64,000 nt of DNA from an uncultured Chitinophagaceae bacterium (lineage in GTDB: Bacteria; Bacteroidota; Bacteroidia; Chitinophagales; Chitinophagaceae). The DNA is taken from the NCBI GenBank assembly GCA_936908745.1, contig CAKZFX010000010.1:186001-250000 (forward strand). Reading direction: 5' to 3'. Both the position numbers and the translations under genes were made by a program. Below are positions 51,896 through 62,700 of this stretch, piece after piece (position 1 is the first letter of the stretch; the number at the start of each line of letters is the position of its first letter). The notes beneath the pieces were generated by a model. It did no database searches. It was not told the origin of the DNA and saw only the letters and a program-made list of their open reading frames with translations.

Positions 51896-53794
51896 ATGAC
51901 ACGATTGCTTTACTGCTTTTTTTTCTATGCTATGACAGGTACTTTTAGCGCCTGCCATTCTCCTGGCAATAAACAGGAAGCAGCGAATACAATACAGGCT
52001 TCAGCGGAAACATATACCCGGTTCATTCTTTCGCTTGATACAATGACAACAGCCGGGCGTCTTCATAGGCTGGATTCGTTGACAAGTTTCTTTGACAGCT
52101 CAAAGGCAAATGGATGGCATTTTTACCTGCAGGGATGGAAATATAATATGCAAAAGCAGCCAGACAGTGCACTGTTTTTTTTTCAACAGATACCAGAAGA
52201 TGGCAGCCTGCCAGATCTTATGGTATTAAAATCGTACAGCATACTCAGCTGTAAGTTGAATCCGGCAGGCATTGTGGACCCAGCGTTGGTAGCAGAGATC
52301 ATGAAAGCCATCAAAGCGGCGGAGAAGGCAAACAGCGTGTATACATACCGGCTATATGATTTGCTTGCAAATGCTTATCATAATAACCGGAATATTGAAA
52401 AAGCGCTGGAATATACACAACTTTATTACAGCCACCATCCTTTTCGGCAATCCGTGGTCACACAGCAGCGTTACCATGATATCTCCTTTATTTTGGCGGT
52501 TCAGCTGGATGATACACTGACGATGCGACAGCACCTCGACAGCAGCCGTTACCTGGCCATACAAAGCGGCGACAGCATGGCCTTGATGCGTACGTATGAA
52601 AACAATGCTCAGTTGCTGTCCATGACGGGCCGTTTTGCCGAAGCTGTAGCCAGCAACAAGCTGTTTTTCCAGTATCTTGAAAAAAGGAACTTACTGCAGG
52701 GGCCTGTTTTTAATAATATGGCACAAAATTTCAGGCGCAATAAACAACTTGATTCAGCTATCAGCTATTTTAAAAGGGGAATTGTATGGAATGAAGAAAA
52801 TAACCCGGGGGCCAACCTCGTACTGCTTTATCGCGGTCTTAGTGAAACCTATGCGCAAACCGGGGATTTTAAACAATCCCGTATCGCACTCGACTCTTCT
52901 TATAACAACTACCAGCGCAATACCCAGCATATCCAGGCTGATAAAATAGAAGAAATCCATACACGCTACCAAACAGAAAAAAAAGACCAGGCTATTTCTG
53001 TACTCAGAAATACTGACCTGCTTAATAAAAAAATCATCTTGCAGCAACGCTGGATATTTGCCGGGTCAGCACTTCTGTTACTTGCGGCCCTGCTGTTTGC
53101 TTATAATAGCTATCGGCGCAGGTTGCTCAAAAAGAAAAATGAAAATCTTATTGTCGAAAATAAGCGGCTGCTGCTGGAGCAAAAAACCCGCCAACTGCAA
53201 TTGAATCCTCATTTTATTTACAACGCTATTGCTAACCTGCAAGGTCTTGTCAGGAGCGATCCAAAACAGGCCAATACCTACCTCGTGGCTTTTTCAAAAC
53301 TGGTGCGTGCCATGCTGGAATTGAACCGGGCTGAATATATTTCACTTGAAGAGGAGATCACCTCTTTAGAAAGCTACCTGCAATTGCAGCAGATACGTTA
53401 TGGTCATTCTTTTGAATACGGAATAGAGACCGGCGACCTGGATACCCATGCGATCCAATTGCCTCCCATGCTGGTACAGCCTTTTGTGGAAAATGCCATT
53501 GAACATGGCTTTAAAAACATCAGCTACAAAGGCCGGGTACACATCCGTTTCGCAATAAATGGCGGACAGTTGCAAATACAGGTAAAGGACAATGGAGCAG
53601 GGGCTGATGTGTCAATGCAGCCAACCGGCCGGAAAAAATCATTGTCGCGGATCATCACACAGGAAAGGCTGGATATTCTTTTCAACCAAAAAAGGAAACA
53701 GGCTTCTTTTGAAACAACACCCGTTATTGATGGCAGCGGCTATATTGTAAATATCCACATTCCTGTTTTGACAGAAACAGATCCCGGAACATAA
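51896..53794 (+). CDS. LytS-type sensor histidine kinase with TPR sensor region
   Basis: The protein has 632 residues. The N-terminus has a signal-like hydrophobic stretch ending at FSAC, a possible lipobox. Residues of about 60-370 are TPR-like helices (ALEYTQLYYSHHP, DSAISYFKRGIVWNEEN), then one transmembrane helix (about 382-400, GSALLLLAALLFAYNSYRR). The kinase has the H-box LNPHFIYNAIANLQGLV, the N-box QPFVENAIEHGFKN and the G-box VKDNGAGAD (His_kinase PF06580 class). It probably phosphorylates the LytTR regulator encoded 12 bases downstream. The signal is unknown. Confidence 0.93.
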   Translation: MTRLLYCFFFYAMTGTFSACHSPGNKQEAANTIQASAETYTRFILSLDTMTTAGRLHRLDSLTSFFDSSKANGWHFYLQGWKYNMQKQPDSALFFFQQIPEDGSLPDLMVLKSYSILSCKLNPAGIVDPALVAEIMKAIKAAEKANSVYTYRLYDLLANAYHNNRNIEKALEYTQLYYSHHPFRQSVVTQQRYHDISFILAVQLDDTLTMRQHLDSSRYLAIQSGDSMALMRTYENNAQLLSMTGRFAEAVASNKLFFQYLEKRNLLQGPVFNNMAQNFRRNKQLDSAISYFKRGIVWNEENNPGANLVLLYRGLSETYAQTGDFKQSRIALDSSYNNYQRNTQHIQADKIEEIHTRYQTEKKDQAISVLRNTDLLNKKIILQQRWIFAGSALLLLAALLFAYNSYRRRLLKKKNENLIVENKRLLLEQKTRQLQLNPHFIYNAIANLQGLVRSDPKQANTYLVAFSKLVRAMLELNRAEYISLEEEITSLESYLQLQQIRYGHSFEYGIETGDLDTHAIQLPPMLVQPFVENAIEHGFKNISYKGRVHIRFAINGGQLQIQVKDNGAGADVSMQPTGRKKSLSRIITQERLDILFNQKRKQASFETTPVIDGSGYIVNIHIPVLTETDPGT

Positions 53795-53806
53795 AGACCT
53801 GCACAT

Positions 53807-54544
53807 ATGAAAACATATATTCTTGAAGACGAAATCAATATCCTGAAATATATTCTTTCCCTTGTCAATGAAATTTCCTACCTGCAAGTAGTAGGTTATG
53901 CGACTGATATCCGTAAGGCGGAAGCAGAAATCCCCTTGCTGCAGCCTGAACTGATTCTTGCCGACATTCAATTAAAAGACGACAACAGTTTCAACCTCTT
54001 TAATAAAATACAAACGGAAGCTCATATTGTCTTTATCACTGCGTATCACCAATATGCCATTGATGCTTTAAACCTGGGAGCTTTTGCCTACCTGCTGAAG
54101 CCGGTTGATACCGTCCTTTTCAATGAAACAATGGAGCGTTGTTATAAAAAAGATGCATCACATAAGCTGGATAAGCAGCAGGTACAGCTTGCTGCGGGCT
54201 ATTATAATAAACAGGAGAAACCTTGTCGTATTGCGTTGCGAAGCAGTGATGTGGTCGAAATTGTGGACATAGCTGATATTTTGTATTGCAGGAGCGATAA
54301 AGGCTATACCACTTTTTTCATGACAGGCAACAGGAAAATAATAGTATCGAAAGTGCTGAAAGAATACGACGGCCTGTTGCCGGAAGAAAGTTTTATCCGT
54401 TGCCATCAATCCTACCTTGTAAATATCCAATACATCCGGCGGTTTTATAAAGAAGGACAGATCGAACTGCATACAGGTGAAAGAATCCCTGTATCAGACA
54501 GGAAAAAGGGCATGGTGATCAACTTTATTGAGAAACTTTTATAA
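53807..54544 (+). CDS. LytTR-family response regulator
   Basis: This 245-residue protein has a receiver domain (1-120) with the acidic pair EDE, the phospho-acceptor Asp in LILADIQLKDD and the conserved Lys in FAYLLKPVDT. A LytTR DNA-binding domain follows (about 145-245: DVVEIVDIADILYCRSDKGY, FIRCHQSYLVNIQYIRRFYK, RIPVSDRKKG). It is the cognate partner of the upstream kinase. Its regulon cannot be read here; the divergent five-gene cluster beside the pair is an obvious candidate. Confidence 0.94.
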   Translation: MKTYILEDEINILKYILSLVNEISYLQVVGYATDIRKAEAEIPLLQPELILADIQLKDDNSFNLFNKIQTEAHIVFITAYHQYAIDALNLGAFAYLLKPVDTVLFNETMERCYKKDASHKLDKQQVQLAAGYYNKQEKPCRIALRSSDVVEIVDIADILYCRSDKGYTTFFMTGNRKIIVSKVLKEYDGLLPEESFIRCHQSYLVNIQYIRRFYKEGQIELHTGERIPVSDRKKGMVINFIEKLL

Positions 54545-54552
54545 GCCGGTGT

Positions 54553-55518
54553 TTACTCATGTTCCTCATTACCGGTTGACACTTTTTTCCAGGCTGCATT
54601 CAGTGTCTCAAAATCCGCCAAATCTTCCGATGAAAAATCTTTATTACTTAGCTGGCTGAGATCGGGTTGACCTGCATTCACCCATGCGGTGTACCAAAAT
54701 GAAGCAACGGCAAAAACAGACTGACGCATCCGTCTTTCGATCATCCCTTTCAATTTGGCATCATACGCTTTTGCATACGCGGAAGAGTATTGACGCACGA
54801 TGATCCCATTTCTTTCTTCAAAAGAAAAGCGTTGGTCTGGCGGGAACTGTTGACTTAATTCTTTTTCATAGCTTAATACTGTATCGGCAGCGGCGGCGCT
54901 TTCCAATACTCTTGCCCAGATAAAATCAGCCGGGTTGCTGATATACTCCGCCTTGCCGATAAAAAAATCCCATTCATTTTCTGCTAACAGTTCCGGTATA
55001 CGGCTTTCCCAAAAACCATGGATGCCTTTTTGATTGGTATATTGACCGTTATGATTCTTTGTGGCGTGCAAGGGCACATGCGCATCGGCCATATAATGAC
55101 CGATCTCTGCGGAATACTTTAAAATTTTTGACTGGTCTTTATTTTTAAAAGCATCTGTCAGGCGGTGCAGCATTGTTTGCAACCACCAGGGTACAATGCC
55201 ATAGGCTTGTAAGGTATCAGCTGAAAATTTTGCCACTGCCTCATTCCATCTTCGGGGTAGTGAATCGTACGGGTAATTGCCGTAGCGGTCAATATCTATA
55301 TAATGCCGGGCGCCTTCTTCCTTGATAACATACCTTCTTTTATCAGGATCAACGGCGTGTTCTTCTAAAAATGAAGCAGATGATTTATACAGTTTCATCA
55401 TTTCCGGCGGCAATAAGAACACTGCATAATAATTGATCTTGCGATGGGCATAAAAACCCCAGCAATAAGCAGCGTGGGACACTGCCAGCAATAGCAGCAA
55501 ACTGATTACTCTTTTCAT
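54553..55518 (-). CDS. Secreted P1-nuclease/zinc phospholipase C-like protein
   Basis: The protein has 321 residues with a signal peptide ending so that the mature chain begins at or near Trp (CWGFYAHRKIN), which in this superfamily contributes the first zinc ligand through its amino group. Further zinc-site motifs are HYIDIDRYG and IGHYMADAHVPLHATKNHN, followed by GIHGFWESRIPELL. The fold family includes bacterial phospholipase C and fungal S1/P1 nucleases. The substrate (phospholipid or nucleic acid) is not decidable from the sequence. It lies 41 bases from the DUF502 gene. Confidence 0.82.
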   Translation of the reverse strand: MKRVISLLLLLAVSHAAYCWGFYAHRKINYYAVFLLPPEMMKLYKSSASFLEEHAVDPDKRRYVIKEEGARHYIDIDRYGNYPYDSLPRRWNEAVAKFSADTLQAYGIVPWWLQTMLHRLTDAFKNKDQSKILKYSAEIGHYMADAHVPLHATKNHNGQYTNQKGIHGFWESRIPELLAENEWDFFIGKAEYISNPADFIWARVLESAAAADTVLSYEKELSQQFPPDQRFSFEERNGIIVRQYSSAYAKAYDAKLKGMIERRMRQSVFAVASFWYTAWVNAGQPDLSQLSNKDFSSEDLADFETLNAAWKKVSTGNEEHE

Positions 55519-55558
55519 AGGGATGAGTATTTACACACGAATCAGCGGGAGAAACTTC

Positions 55559-56245
55559 TTACCGGTCGCCAAAAGTCCGCTCATTCTCTTTTTCCCGCTC
55601 TGCATCAAGATCAACCACACCACCGGTTACTGCATACTTCATCGCTTCGCCTGCACTGATCTGTTCCACTTTCCTCACCTTATCACGCGGAAGTATATAC
55701 AACTGCCCGGCAAAATTGTAAGCTTGCGGTACATATACCGCCACACTGTCCGCACCCATATCAAACTTGGCCATTTCTTCATCCGTTACAAAACCAATGA
55801 TCCATACATCTTGTCCGAACACATTGGCCAATACTGATTGGCTGAACTTCTTTTTGTCGCCTGCAAATGCGCCAAAAAAATCCCGCACCGAACTATAAAT
55901 AAATTTTACACCCGGCGTTTTCTCCAGCCAGCGGTCGAAAAGATTGAACAACCGGGATTGAATAAAAAAGGAACTGAGATAACCAATAAGAACAATAGTG
56001 GCGATAATGATAACGAAACCCAGTCCATAATTCTTCACCTTGTAGCCTGTCACCAGCCCTTGTGCATTGGTAACGGGTTCGCGGAAAATAGGCAACCAGC
56101 CATCAACCGTGGAAACGATCCAGTAAATGGAATAAAAAGTAATGGCCAGCGGGCCGATGATCAGTAAACCTTGTAAAAAATATTGAAACAGCTTTTTCCA
56201 GCGAAACGGTTCTTTGGGCAGGTATTTCTGAATTCCATTCTTCAT
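55559..56245 (-). CDS. DUF502 membrane protein
   Basis: The protein has 228 residues when started at MKNGIQKYLPKEPFRWKKLF; 24 further codons upstream lack family character. Two transmembrane helices (GLLIIGPLAITFYSIYWIVS and LGFVIIIATIVLIGYLSSFF) flank a short loop. A soluble region with TPGVKFIYSSVRDFFGAFAG and DVWIIGFVTDEEM follows, as in DUF502 proteins found across bacteria and plants. The molecular role is unsettled. Confidence 0.88.
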   Translation of the reverse strand: MKNGIQKYLPKEPFRWKKLFQYFLQGLLIIGPLAITFYSIYWIVSTVDGWLPIFREPVTNAQGLVTGYKVKNYGLGFVIIIATIVLIGYLSSFFIQSRLFNLFDRWLEKTPGVKFIYSSVRDFFGAFAGDKKKFSQSVLANVFGQDVWIIGFVTDEEMAKFDMGADSVAVYVPQAYNFAGQLYILPRDKVRKVEQISAGEAMKYAVTGGVVDLDAEREKENERTFGDR

Positions 56246-56418
56246 AGTCAGTTGCTTAGGCAATATAAAGGTAACTGAAAATAAATGGCGGCTGTTGTCC
56301 GATTCGGGCACGAACACTCGTTTTTCCTAAGTGTTTTTCGGTGAACGGTATAAAAAAAGCGGTCGGAAACTTCGGTCACGAAAAAAGTTTCCATAGTTTT
56401 GCGCCTGAAATTGAAATA

Positions 56419-57057
56419 ATGGAGGCAAAAGAAAGGATATTGATCAAGGCGGAAGAGCTGTTTATGCAGTTTGGCATCCGTTCTGTTTCAATGGACGACA
56501 TCGCCAATAACCTCGGCATGTCGAAAAAGACGCTTTACCAGTATTACGCAGACAAAGACGAGTTGGTGCATGCCGTGGTGGATTCACATATCAATGATAT
56601 CCAGAAAGACTGCATCGGCTGCCAGGAAGATGCAAAAGATGCTGTTCACGAGATATTTATGATGATGGAACGCATCATGGAGGAATTCAACAACATGAAC
56701 CCCATGCTTTTGCACGACCTGGAAAAATTTCACTTTAAAGCGTACCAGCGGTTCAAACAGCATAAGGACAAATTTTTAGCGAAGGTTATCATCGATAATA
56801 TCGAATGGGGCATAAAGGATGAACTCTACCGTTCTGATATTAACGTAGATATTATGTGCAAGCTGCGGTTGGAAAGTATGATGATACCCTTCAACGTAGC
56901 TGTATTTCCCCCGGGAAAATACAACCTCGCAAAAGTGTCGGAAATACTGATTGAGCATTTTATCTATGGCATGGCCAGCGTCAAAGGCCACAAACTGATT
57001 CAGAAATACAATGAACAACGAAATAAAAACCAACAACATGAAGAAGCAGGGAAATAA
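56419..57057 (+). CDS. TetR-family regulator of the efflux operon
   Basis: The protein has 212 residues from MEAKERILIKAEELFMQFGI; an upstream GTG frame adds 26 unconvincing residues. The N-terminal HTH (SVSMDDIANNLGMSKKTLYQ, then YYADKDELVHAVV) is typical TetR. The rest is a helical ligand-binding domain with DLEKFHFKAYQRFKQHKD. It precedes tolC, the adaptor and the RND pump on the same strand and its end overlaps the tolC start, so it probably represses its own operon. Confidence 0.92.
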   Translation: MEAKERILIKAEELFMQFGIRSVSMDDIANNLGMSKKTLYQYYADKDELVHAVVDSHINDIQKDCIGCQEDAKDAVHEIFMMMERIMEEFNNMNPMLLHDLEKFHFKAYQRFKQHKDKFLAKVIIDNIEWGIKDELYRSDINVDIMCKLRLESMMIPFNVAVFPPGKYNLAKVSEILIEHFIYGMASVKGHKLIQKYNEQRNKNQQHEEAGK

Positions 57058-58453
57058 CAGGAGAACAATAGCCTTGCTGCTCGTACTGTTACCATTCATG
57101 GCTTTGGCGCAGGATACAGCCATTAAGCGACATGAATTTACAGTGCAACAGGCAGTGGATTATGCAACAAAAAATAACGTACAGGTAAAAAACGCTTTAC
57201 TGGATGTTAAAATGCAAGAGCAGGTAAACAGGGAAGTGACCTCAAAAGCCTATCCAAGTATAAATGGAAGCCTAGGAACGACATATAACCCTAATGTGGC
57301 TACGCAGGTCATTCCCAACTTCATTTCGCCATCTACTTACCAGGTATTGGTTGATGAGGGAGTAAAAGATGGAAATGGTAACCCGATCCAGATGCCAAAT
57401 GATTTTGGTTTTATTGCTGCACAATTTGGAACAAAGTATAGCGCTACTGCTGCTATCAGCCTCAGTCAGATATTATTTGACGGGCAGGTGTTTGTTGGTT
57501 TGCAAGCAAGAAATGCAACATTGGATTTTTCTCGTAAAAATGTAGAAGTGACGGAAGAGATGATTAAGGCCAATGTAAATAAAGTATACTATCAATTAGT
57601 GCTAAGTAAGAAGCAAGTAGAATTATTGGATGCAAATATTGCCCGGCTTGAGAAGTTGCGGCATGATACAAAAGTGATGTATGATAACGGTTTTTCGGAA
57701 AAAGTAGATGTTGATAAGGTAAGCGTACAACTTGCAAACCTTCAAACTGAAAAGAACAAAGTCCTCAATACTACATCCAATGGATATTACGGACTAAAGG
57801 TACTATTGGGGATGCCTGTCATGGATGAACTTGTTTTGACAGACACGTTGAATGATGAGCAAATCAAAGACGGTATGCTGGAAGCAACATCTTATCAATA
57901 CCAGGATAGAAAAGACTTTCAGTATGCTGAAATAGGCAAACAGTTAAACGAATTTAATATTCGCCGGTATAAACTTAGCCAAATACCAACCGTTTCGTTA
58001 AATGGTCAGTATGCTAAAAATGCACAACGGGACAAATGGAACTTTTTTGGTAAAGGTGAGTGGTTTACAATTTCTTCTGTAAGCTTAAATGTTAATGTTC
58101 CGATTTTCAACGGGTTTTTTACCAAATCTAAAATTGCACAGGCTAAAATTGAGCTTCAGAAAACAGAGAATAATATTGAAGCGCTGAAATTGAAAATTGA
58201 CAATGAAGTGGAAACTGCAAGAAACAATTTCAGAACTGCTATTTCCAATATGGACTATCAGAAGCAAAATATGGAGTTAGCAGAAGTTGTTTACCAGCAA
58301 ACCAAAAAGAAATATGAAGTAGGTACGGGTTCGCAAACGGAAATCAATACTGCACAGACAGATTTGAAAACAGCGCAAACCAATTATATTTCTTCTCTGT
58401 ATGATGCCATAGTAGCAAGGATTGACTTCTTAAAAGCAACAGGCAAACTTTAA
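57038..58453 (+). CDS. TolC-family outer-membrane efflux protein
   Basis: The protein has 471 residues from MKKQGNNRRTIALLLV, which gives a signal peptide ending at ALAQ; an ATG at 57011 would place extra residues before it. Two OEP repeats of paired helices are visible (FTVQQAVDYATKNNVQVKNA, KANVNKVYYQLVLSKKQVEL; then the second set with VETARNNFRTAISNMDYQKQ and YEVGTGSQTEINTAQTDLKT). It forms the outer-membrane exit duct of the tripartite pump encoded downstream. It overlaps the TetR gene by 20 bases. Confidence 0.93.
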   Translation: MKKQGNNRRTIALLLVLLPFMALAQDTAIKRHEFTVQQAVDYATKNNVQVKNALLDVKMQEQVNREVTSKAYPSINGSLGTTYNPNVATQVIPNFISPSTYQVLVDEGVKDGNGNPIQMPNDFGFIAAQFGTKYSATAAISLSQILFDGQVFVGLQARNATLDFSRKNVEVTEEMIKANVNKVYYQLVLSKKQVELLDANIARLEKLRHDTKVMYDNGFSEKVDVDKVSVQLANLQTEKNKVLNTTSNGYYGLKVLLGMPVMDELVLTDTLNDEQIKDGMLEATSYQYQDRKDFQYAEIGKQLNEFNIRRYKLSQIPTVSLNGQYAKNAQRDKWNFFGKGEWFTISSVSLNVNVPIFNGFFTKSKIAQAKIELQKTENNIEALKLKIDNEVETARNNFRTAISNMDYQKQNMELAEVVYQQTKKKYEVGTGSQTEINTAQTDLKTAQTNYISSLYDAIVARIDFLKATGKL

Positions 58454-58487
58454 ACTAAAACCAATCAATACTAATAAATCAGTGTAT

Positions 58488-59705
58488 ATGCAAAGCATTT
58501 TAAAAATTTCAATCGTTGCTTTTGTAGCAGCCGGCCTCGTGGCTTGTGGTGGCAAAGGAGCAAAAGATGTGAAAGCGGAATTGAACGATAAAAAAGCCAA
58601 GCTGGAAAAGCTTAAAAAAGAACAAGCCAAAATCAACGACGAAGTAATGTCGCTTGAAAAAGAGATTGTAAAGCTTGACCCGTCTTCGGCAACCAAACCA
58701 AAGCTGGTGGCTTTCACCACTATTGGTGCGGACTCTTTCTCACACTTTATTGACCTGCAGGGAAAAATTGATGCGACGAATATCGCCATGGTAGCTCCGC
58801 AAGGACAAGGCGGCGTGGTAAGATCGGTATTGGTAAAACAAGGTCAGCGAGTAGGAAAAGGTCAGCTTATTTTAAAGCTGGATGATGCAATAGCAAGGCA
58901 AGCCGTGGTGGCAGCCCAGCAACAGATTGGTGGTATACAAGCCCAATTGGCGCAAGCACAGAGCATTTATGAAAGACAGCAAAACCTGTGGAAGCAAAAT
59001 ATCGGTACAGAAATACAGGTGCTGAATGCTAAAACAAATGTAGAAGCATTACAAAGCCAATTAAGGGCTGCAGAAGCCAATGTAAGGTTGCAGCAGGAGC
59101 AGGCTAATATGTCAAACGTTACAGCCGGTATCAGTGGAACGATTGATGTGGTGAATGTAAAAGTGGGAGAATTTTTCTCTGCTGCATCAGCAGGCAATCC
59201 ATCTACCGGGATCCGTATTGTGAACACGGGTGAGTTGCGAATTATAGCACAAGTGCCTGAAAAATACCTGGGCCGAGTGCAGGAAGGAAGTGTGATCGAA
59301 GTAGAATTGCCTGAGAGTGCGAATAAAAAATTCACAACCAAAGTAACAGTTGCAGGGAAACTGATTGATCCTAATTCAAGAACATTCTATATCGAGGCTA
59401 AAATCCCTGCCGGAAGCGACTACCGTCCTAACCAGTTGGCGATCGTAAGAATTAAAGATTATAGCAACACAAATGCTATCACTATTCCGGTTAATACATT
59501 GCAAAATGACGAGAAAGGAAAATACGTGATGGTGGCAGTGAAAGAAGGTGATAAACTGGTTGCAAGAAAAAGAACAGTGGTGATTGGCGAACTCTATGCC
59601 GAACAACTGGAAGTGAGAAGTGGTTTGCAGGCCGGTGATCAATTGATCACAGAAGGTTTCCAGAACCTCTACGAAGGCCAACTGATCACTACTACTGTGC
59701 AGTAA
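58488..59705 (+). CDS. RND efflux periplasmic adaptor lipoprotein (MFP)
   Basis: The protein has 405 residues from MQSILKISIVAFVAAG; a GTG at 58482 adds two residues. Lipobox LVAC anchors it to the inner membrane. A basic coiled segment (KAELNDKKAKLEKLKKEQAK) comes before the adaptor body: lipoyl-like VVRSVLVKQGQRVGKGQLIL, a helical hairpin rich in Gln/Ala (VVAAQQQIGGIQAQLAQAQS), then beta-barrel and membrane-proximal domains (VEVELPESANKKF, GLQAGDQLITEGFQNL). It links the pump to TolC. Confidence 0.93.
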   Translation: MQSILKISIVAFVAAGLVACGGKGAKDVKAELNDKKAKLEKLKKEQAKINDEVMSLEKEIVKLDPSSATKPKLVAFTTIGADSFSHFIDLQGKIDATNIAMVAPQGQGGVVRSVLVKQGQRVGKGQLILKLDDAIARQAVVAAQQQIGGIQAQLAQAQSIYERQQNLWKQNIGTEIQVLNAKTNVEALQSQLRAAEANVRLQQEQANMSNVTAGISGTIDVVNVKVGEFFSAASAGNPSTGIRIVNTGELRIIAQVPEKYLGRVQEGSVIEVELPESANKKFTTKVTVAGKLIDPNSRTFYIEAKIPAGSDYRPNQLAIVRIKDYSNTNAITIPVNTLQNDEKGKYVMVAVKEGDKLVARKRTVVIGELYAEQLEVRSGLQAGDQLITEGFQNLYEGQLITTTVQ

Positions 59706-59769
59706 GAGCATTGAACGCAACGAAACTATTTTAATACAAGGCGGGATGTTTGAAAAATTATTCCGCTAA

Positions 59770-62700
59770 ATGAAAACCACTTTTATGAGTGTTTTAGAAA
59801 ACTTCACCGGCAAGTTCAAACAATTCAGGCCGACAACCTGGAGTATAAAAAACAAAACCTCCATCTACCTGATGATGTTATTCGTCAGTTTGGCGGGTAT
59901 CTACCAGTTTGTCACATTGCCTAAGGAACAATTCCCGGATATCGTTATCCCTACTATTTATGTGCAAACGATAAACGTAGGTAACTCACCCAAGGATATG
60001 GAAAACCTGGTGACCCAGCCGATCGAAAAACAGATCAAGGGCATCACCGGAGCTAAAATCAATAAAACAACCAGTACATCTATCCAGGATTTCTCTGCTA
60101 TCATTGTGGAATTTGATACAGACGTAAGTACGGATGTGGCTTTGCAGAAAGTGAAAGATGCGGTTGATAAAGCCAAGCAAGATCTTCCAAATGATCTGAC
60201 ACAGGAACCAACCGTGCAGGAGATCAGTTTTTCAGAACAGCCGATCATGTACGTGAACCTCAGCGGCGATTATGACGTAGTACGCCTGAAAGAATTTGCA
60301 GATGAGTTACAGGACAGGCTGGAAGAACTTTCACAGATCAATCGTGTGGACCTTGTAGGTGCGCCTGAAAGAGAATTCCAGATTAACGTGGACAACCAGC
60401 GCATGCAGGCTTCCAAGATCACTTATGATGATATTGCGATGGCTGTGGCTAATGAAAACCATGATATCACGGGTGGTTTGCTGGATGTAGGCAATATGAA
60501 GCGTAATCTTCAGTTGAAAGGACAATTGAAAACAGCGGCGGATATTCAGCAGATCGTTGTAAGGAACCAGCAGGGTAATCCTATTTACCTGAAAGATATT
60601 GCGGAGATCAAAGACACGATCAAAGAAAAGGAAAGCTATGCCCGTTTGAATGGTAAAAATGTAATTACCCTCAACATTATTAAAAGAGCGGGTGAAAACC
60701 TCATTGAAACCTCTGCCGATGTGCAGAAAGTAACAAAGGAATTACAGGATAGCTTTTTCCCTAAAGACCTTGAAGTAACCATCACCGGTGATCAGAGTAA
60801 AACAACCAAGACATCATTTAACGAGTTGGTGAATACGATCGTTATCGGCTTCTTGCTGGTACTGATCATCCTTATGTTCTTTATGGGTGTGACGAATGCG
60901 TTCTTTGTGGCGCTGTCGGTGCCGTTGAGTATGTTCGTGGCCTTCCTGTTTTTGCCGGCGGCCGACCTGATCGTTGGCTCGCATGTAACTTTAAACTTCA
61001 TCGTTCTATTTGCCTTGCTGTTCGGCTTGGGTATTATCGTGGATGATGCCATCGTGGTAATTGAAAATACACACCGGATATTTGTGCAATCCAAAGGGAA
61101 ACTATCGGCTCAAAAATCAGCGATGATGGCCGCAGGGGAAGTGTTCATCCCTGTATTGGCGGGAACGCTGACAACCTTAGCCCCTTTCTTCCCGCTCTTA
61201 TTCTGGCCGGGCATCATTGGTAAATTCATGATCTACTTGCCTACGATGCTGATCTTTACACTGACAGCTTCATTGATTGTAGCATTTATCATGAACCCTG
61301 TATTCGCGGTCGACTTCATGAACCATCCTGAAGGCGAACACAAAGAACCAAAGAGTGCGATCTTCCGCAAACCTGCTTTCCTTGTAGCAGTTGGTGCAGG
61401 TATATTATTAGATATTGCAGGCTTTACTTTCCTGGGTAACCTTATCCTCTTCATTGTTATAATGGTTGTATTGAACAGGTATGTACTCGAAGGCTGGATT
61501 CATAGTTTCCAGAACAGGGTATTGCCATGGATTATGAGCCATTATGAAACATCATTACGCTGGGCATTGAAAGGATGGAGACCTGTTTGGTTATTAGTTG
61601 CCACGTTTGGCTTATTTATATTGTCTCTTGTATTCTTTATAGTAAGACAGCCGCCGGTTGTATTCTTCCCCAGCGGTGATCCTAACCAGATCTATGTCTA
61701 TATGAAATTACCTGTCGGTACTTCAGTTGAATACACCGACTCTGTGACCAAAGAACTGGAGAAAAAAGTATTCAAAGTACTGGGCATGGAAAACGGGAAA
61801 CAAAACCCGATTGTGGAAAGTGTGATCGCTAACGTAGCCGTTGGCGCCAGTGATCCGCAAGGCGGAGACCGAAGCACAAGGCCGGAGCTGGGAAGGGTGC
61901 AGGTTTCATTTGTCGAATTTGAAAAACGACATGGCAAATCAAGCAGGCCTTACCTCGATTCGATCCGTTCTGTGATCAAAGGCATACCGGGAGCAGAATT
62001 GTCGGTGAACCAGGAACAAGGTGGCCCGCCAACAGAACCGCCGGTGAATATTGAAATAGCCAGTGAAAACTTTGATGACCTGACCAAGACAGCCGCTGCG
62101 TTAAAGAACTACTTAGACTCTATCAACGTAGCTGGTGTGGAAGAGTTGAAAATGGATGTGGACCTGACCAACCCGGAGATCACATTGAGCATTGACAGGG
62201 AAAGGGCGATGACCGAAGGTGTGTCAACTGCACAGGTAGGTATGCAGATCCGTACAGCTCTATTTGGTCGTGAAGTATCGAAAATAAAAGATGGCGAAGA
62301 CGAGTATAAAATACAATTGCGCAACAACGAAGTACAGCGTAAAAACCTTGTGGACTTGCTGAACATGAACATCAGTTTCCGGGACATGGCAACGGGTGCG
62401 GTGAAAAATATCCCGATCAGTTCGGTGGTGAAGGTTGACTATACAAGTACGCTGGGAAGTGTGAAAAGAAAAGACCAGAAAAGAGTGATCACCCTTACCT
62501 CGAACGTACTGTTGTCACAAGGTTATACGCCAACAGCCGTTAACGAAGTATTGAAAGGTTATATTGACCGTTTCACTAAAAAAGCGGACAGTGTAACAAT
62601 CAAACAAACGGGTGAAGGTGAACAACAGGCAGAAACGGGAGCATTCCTTGGTAAGGCCCTGATGATTGCCCTGATGTTGATCCTGTTTATCCTTGTGTTA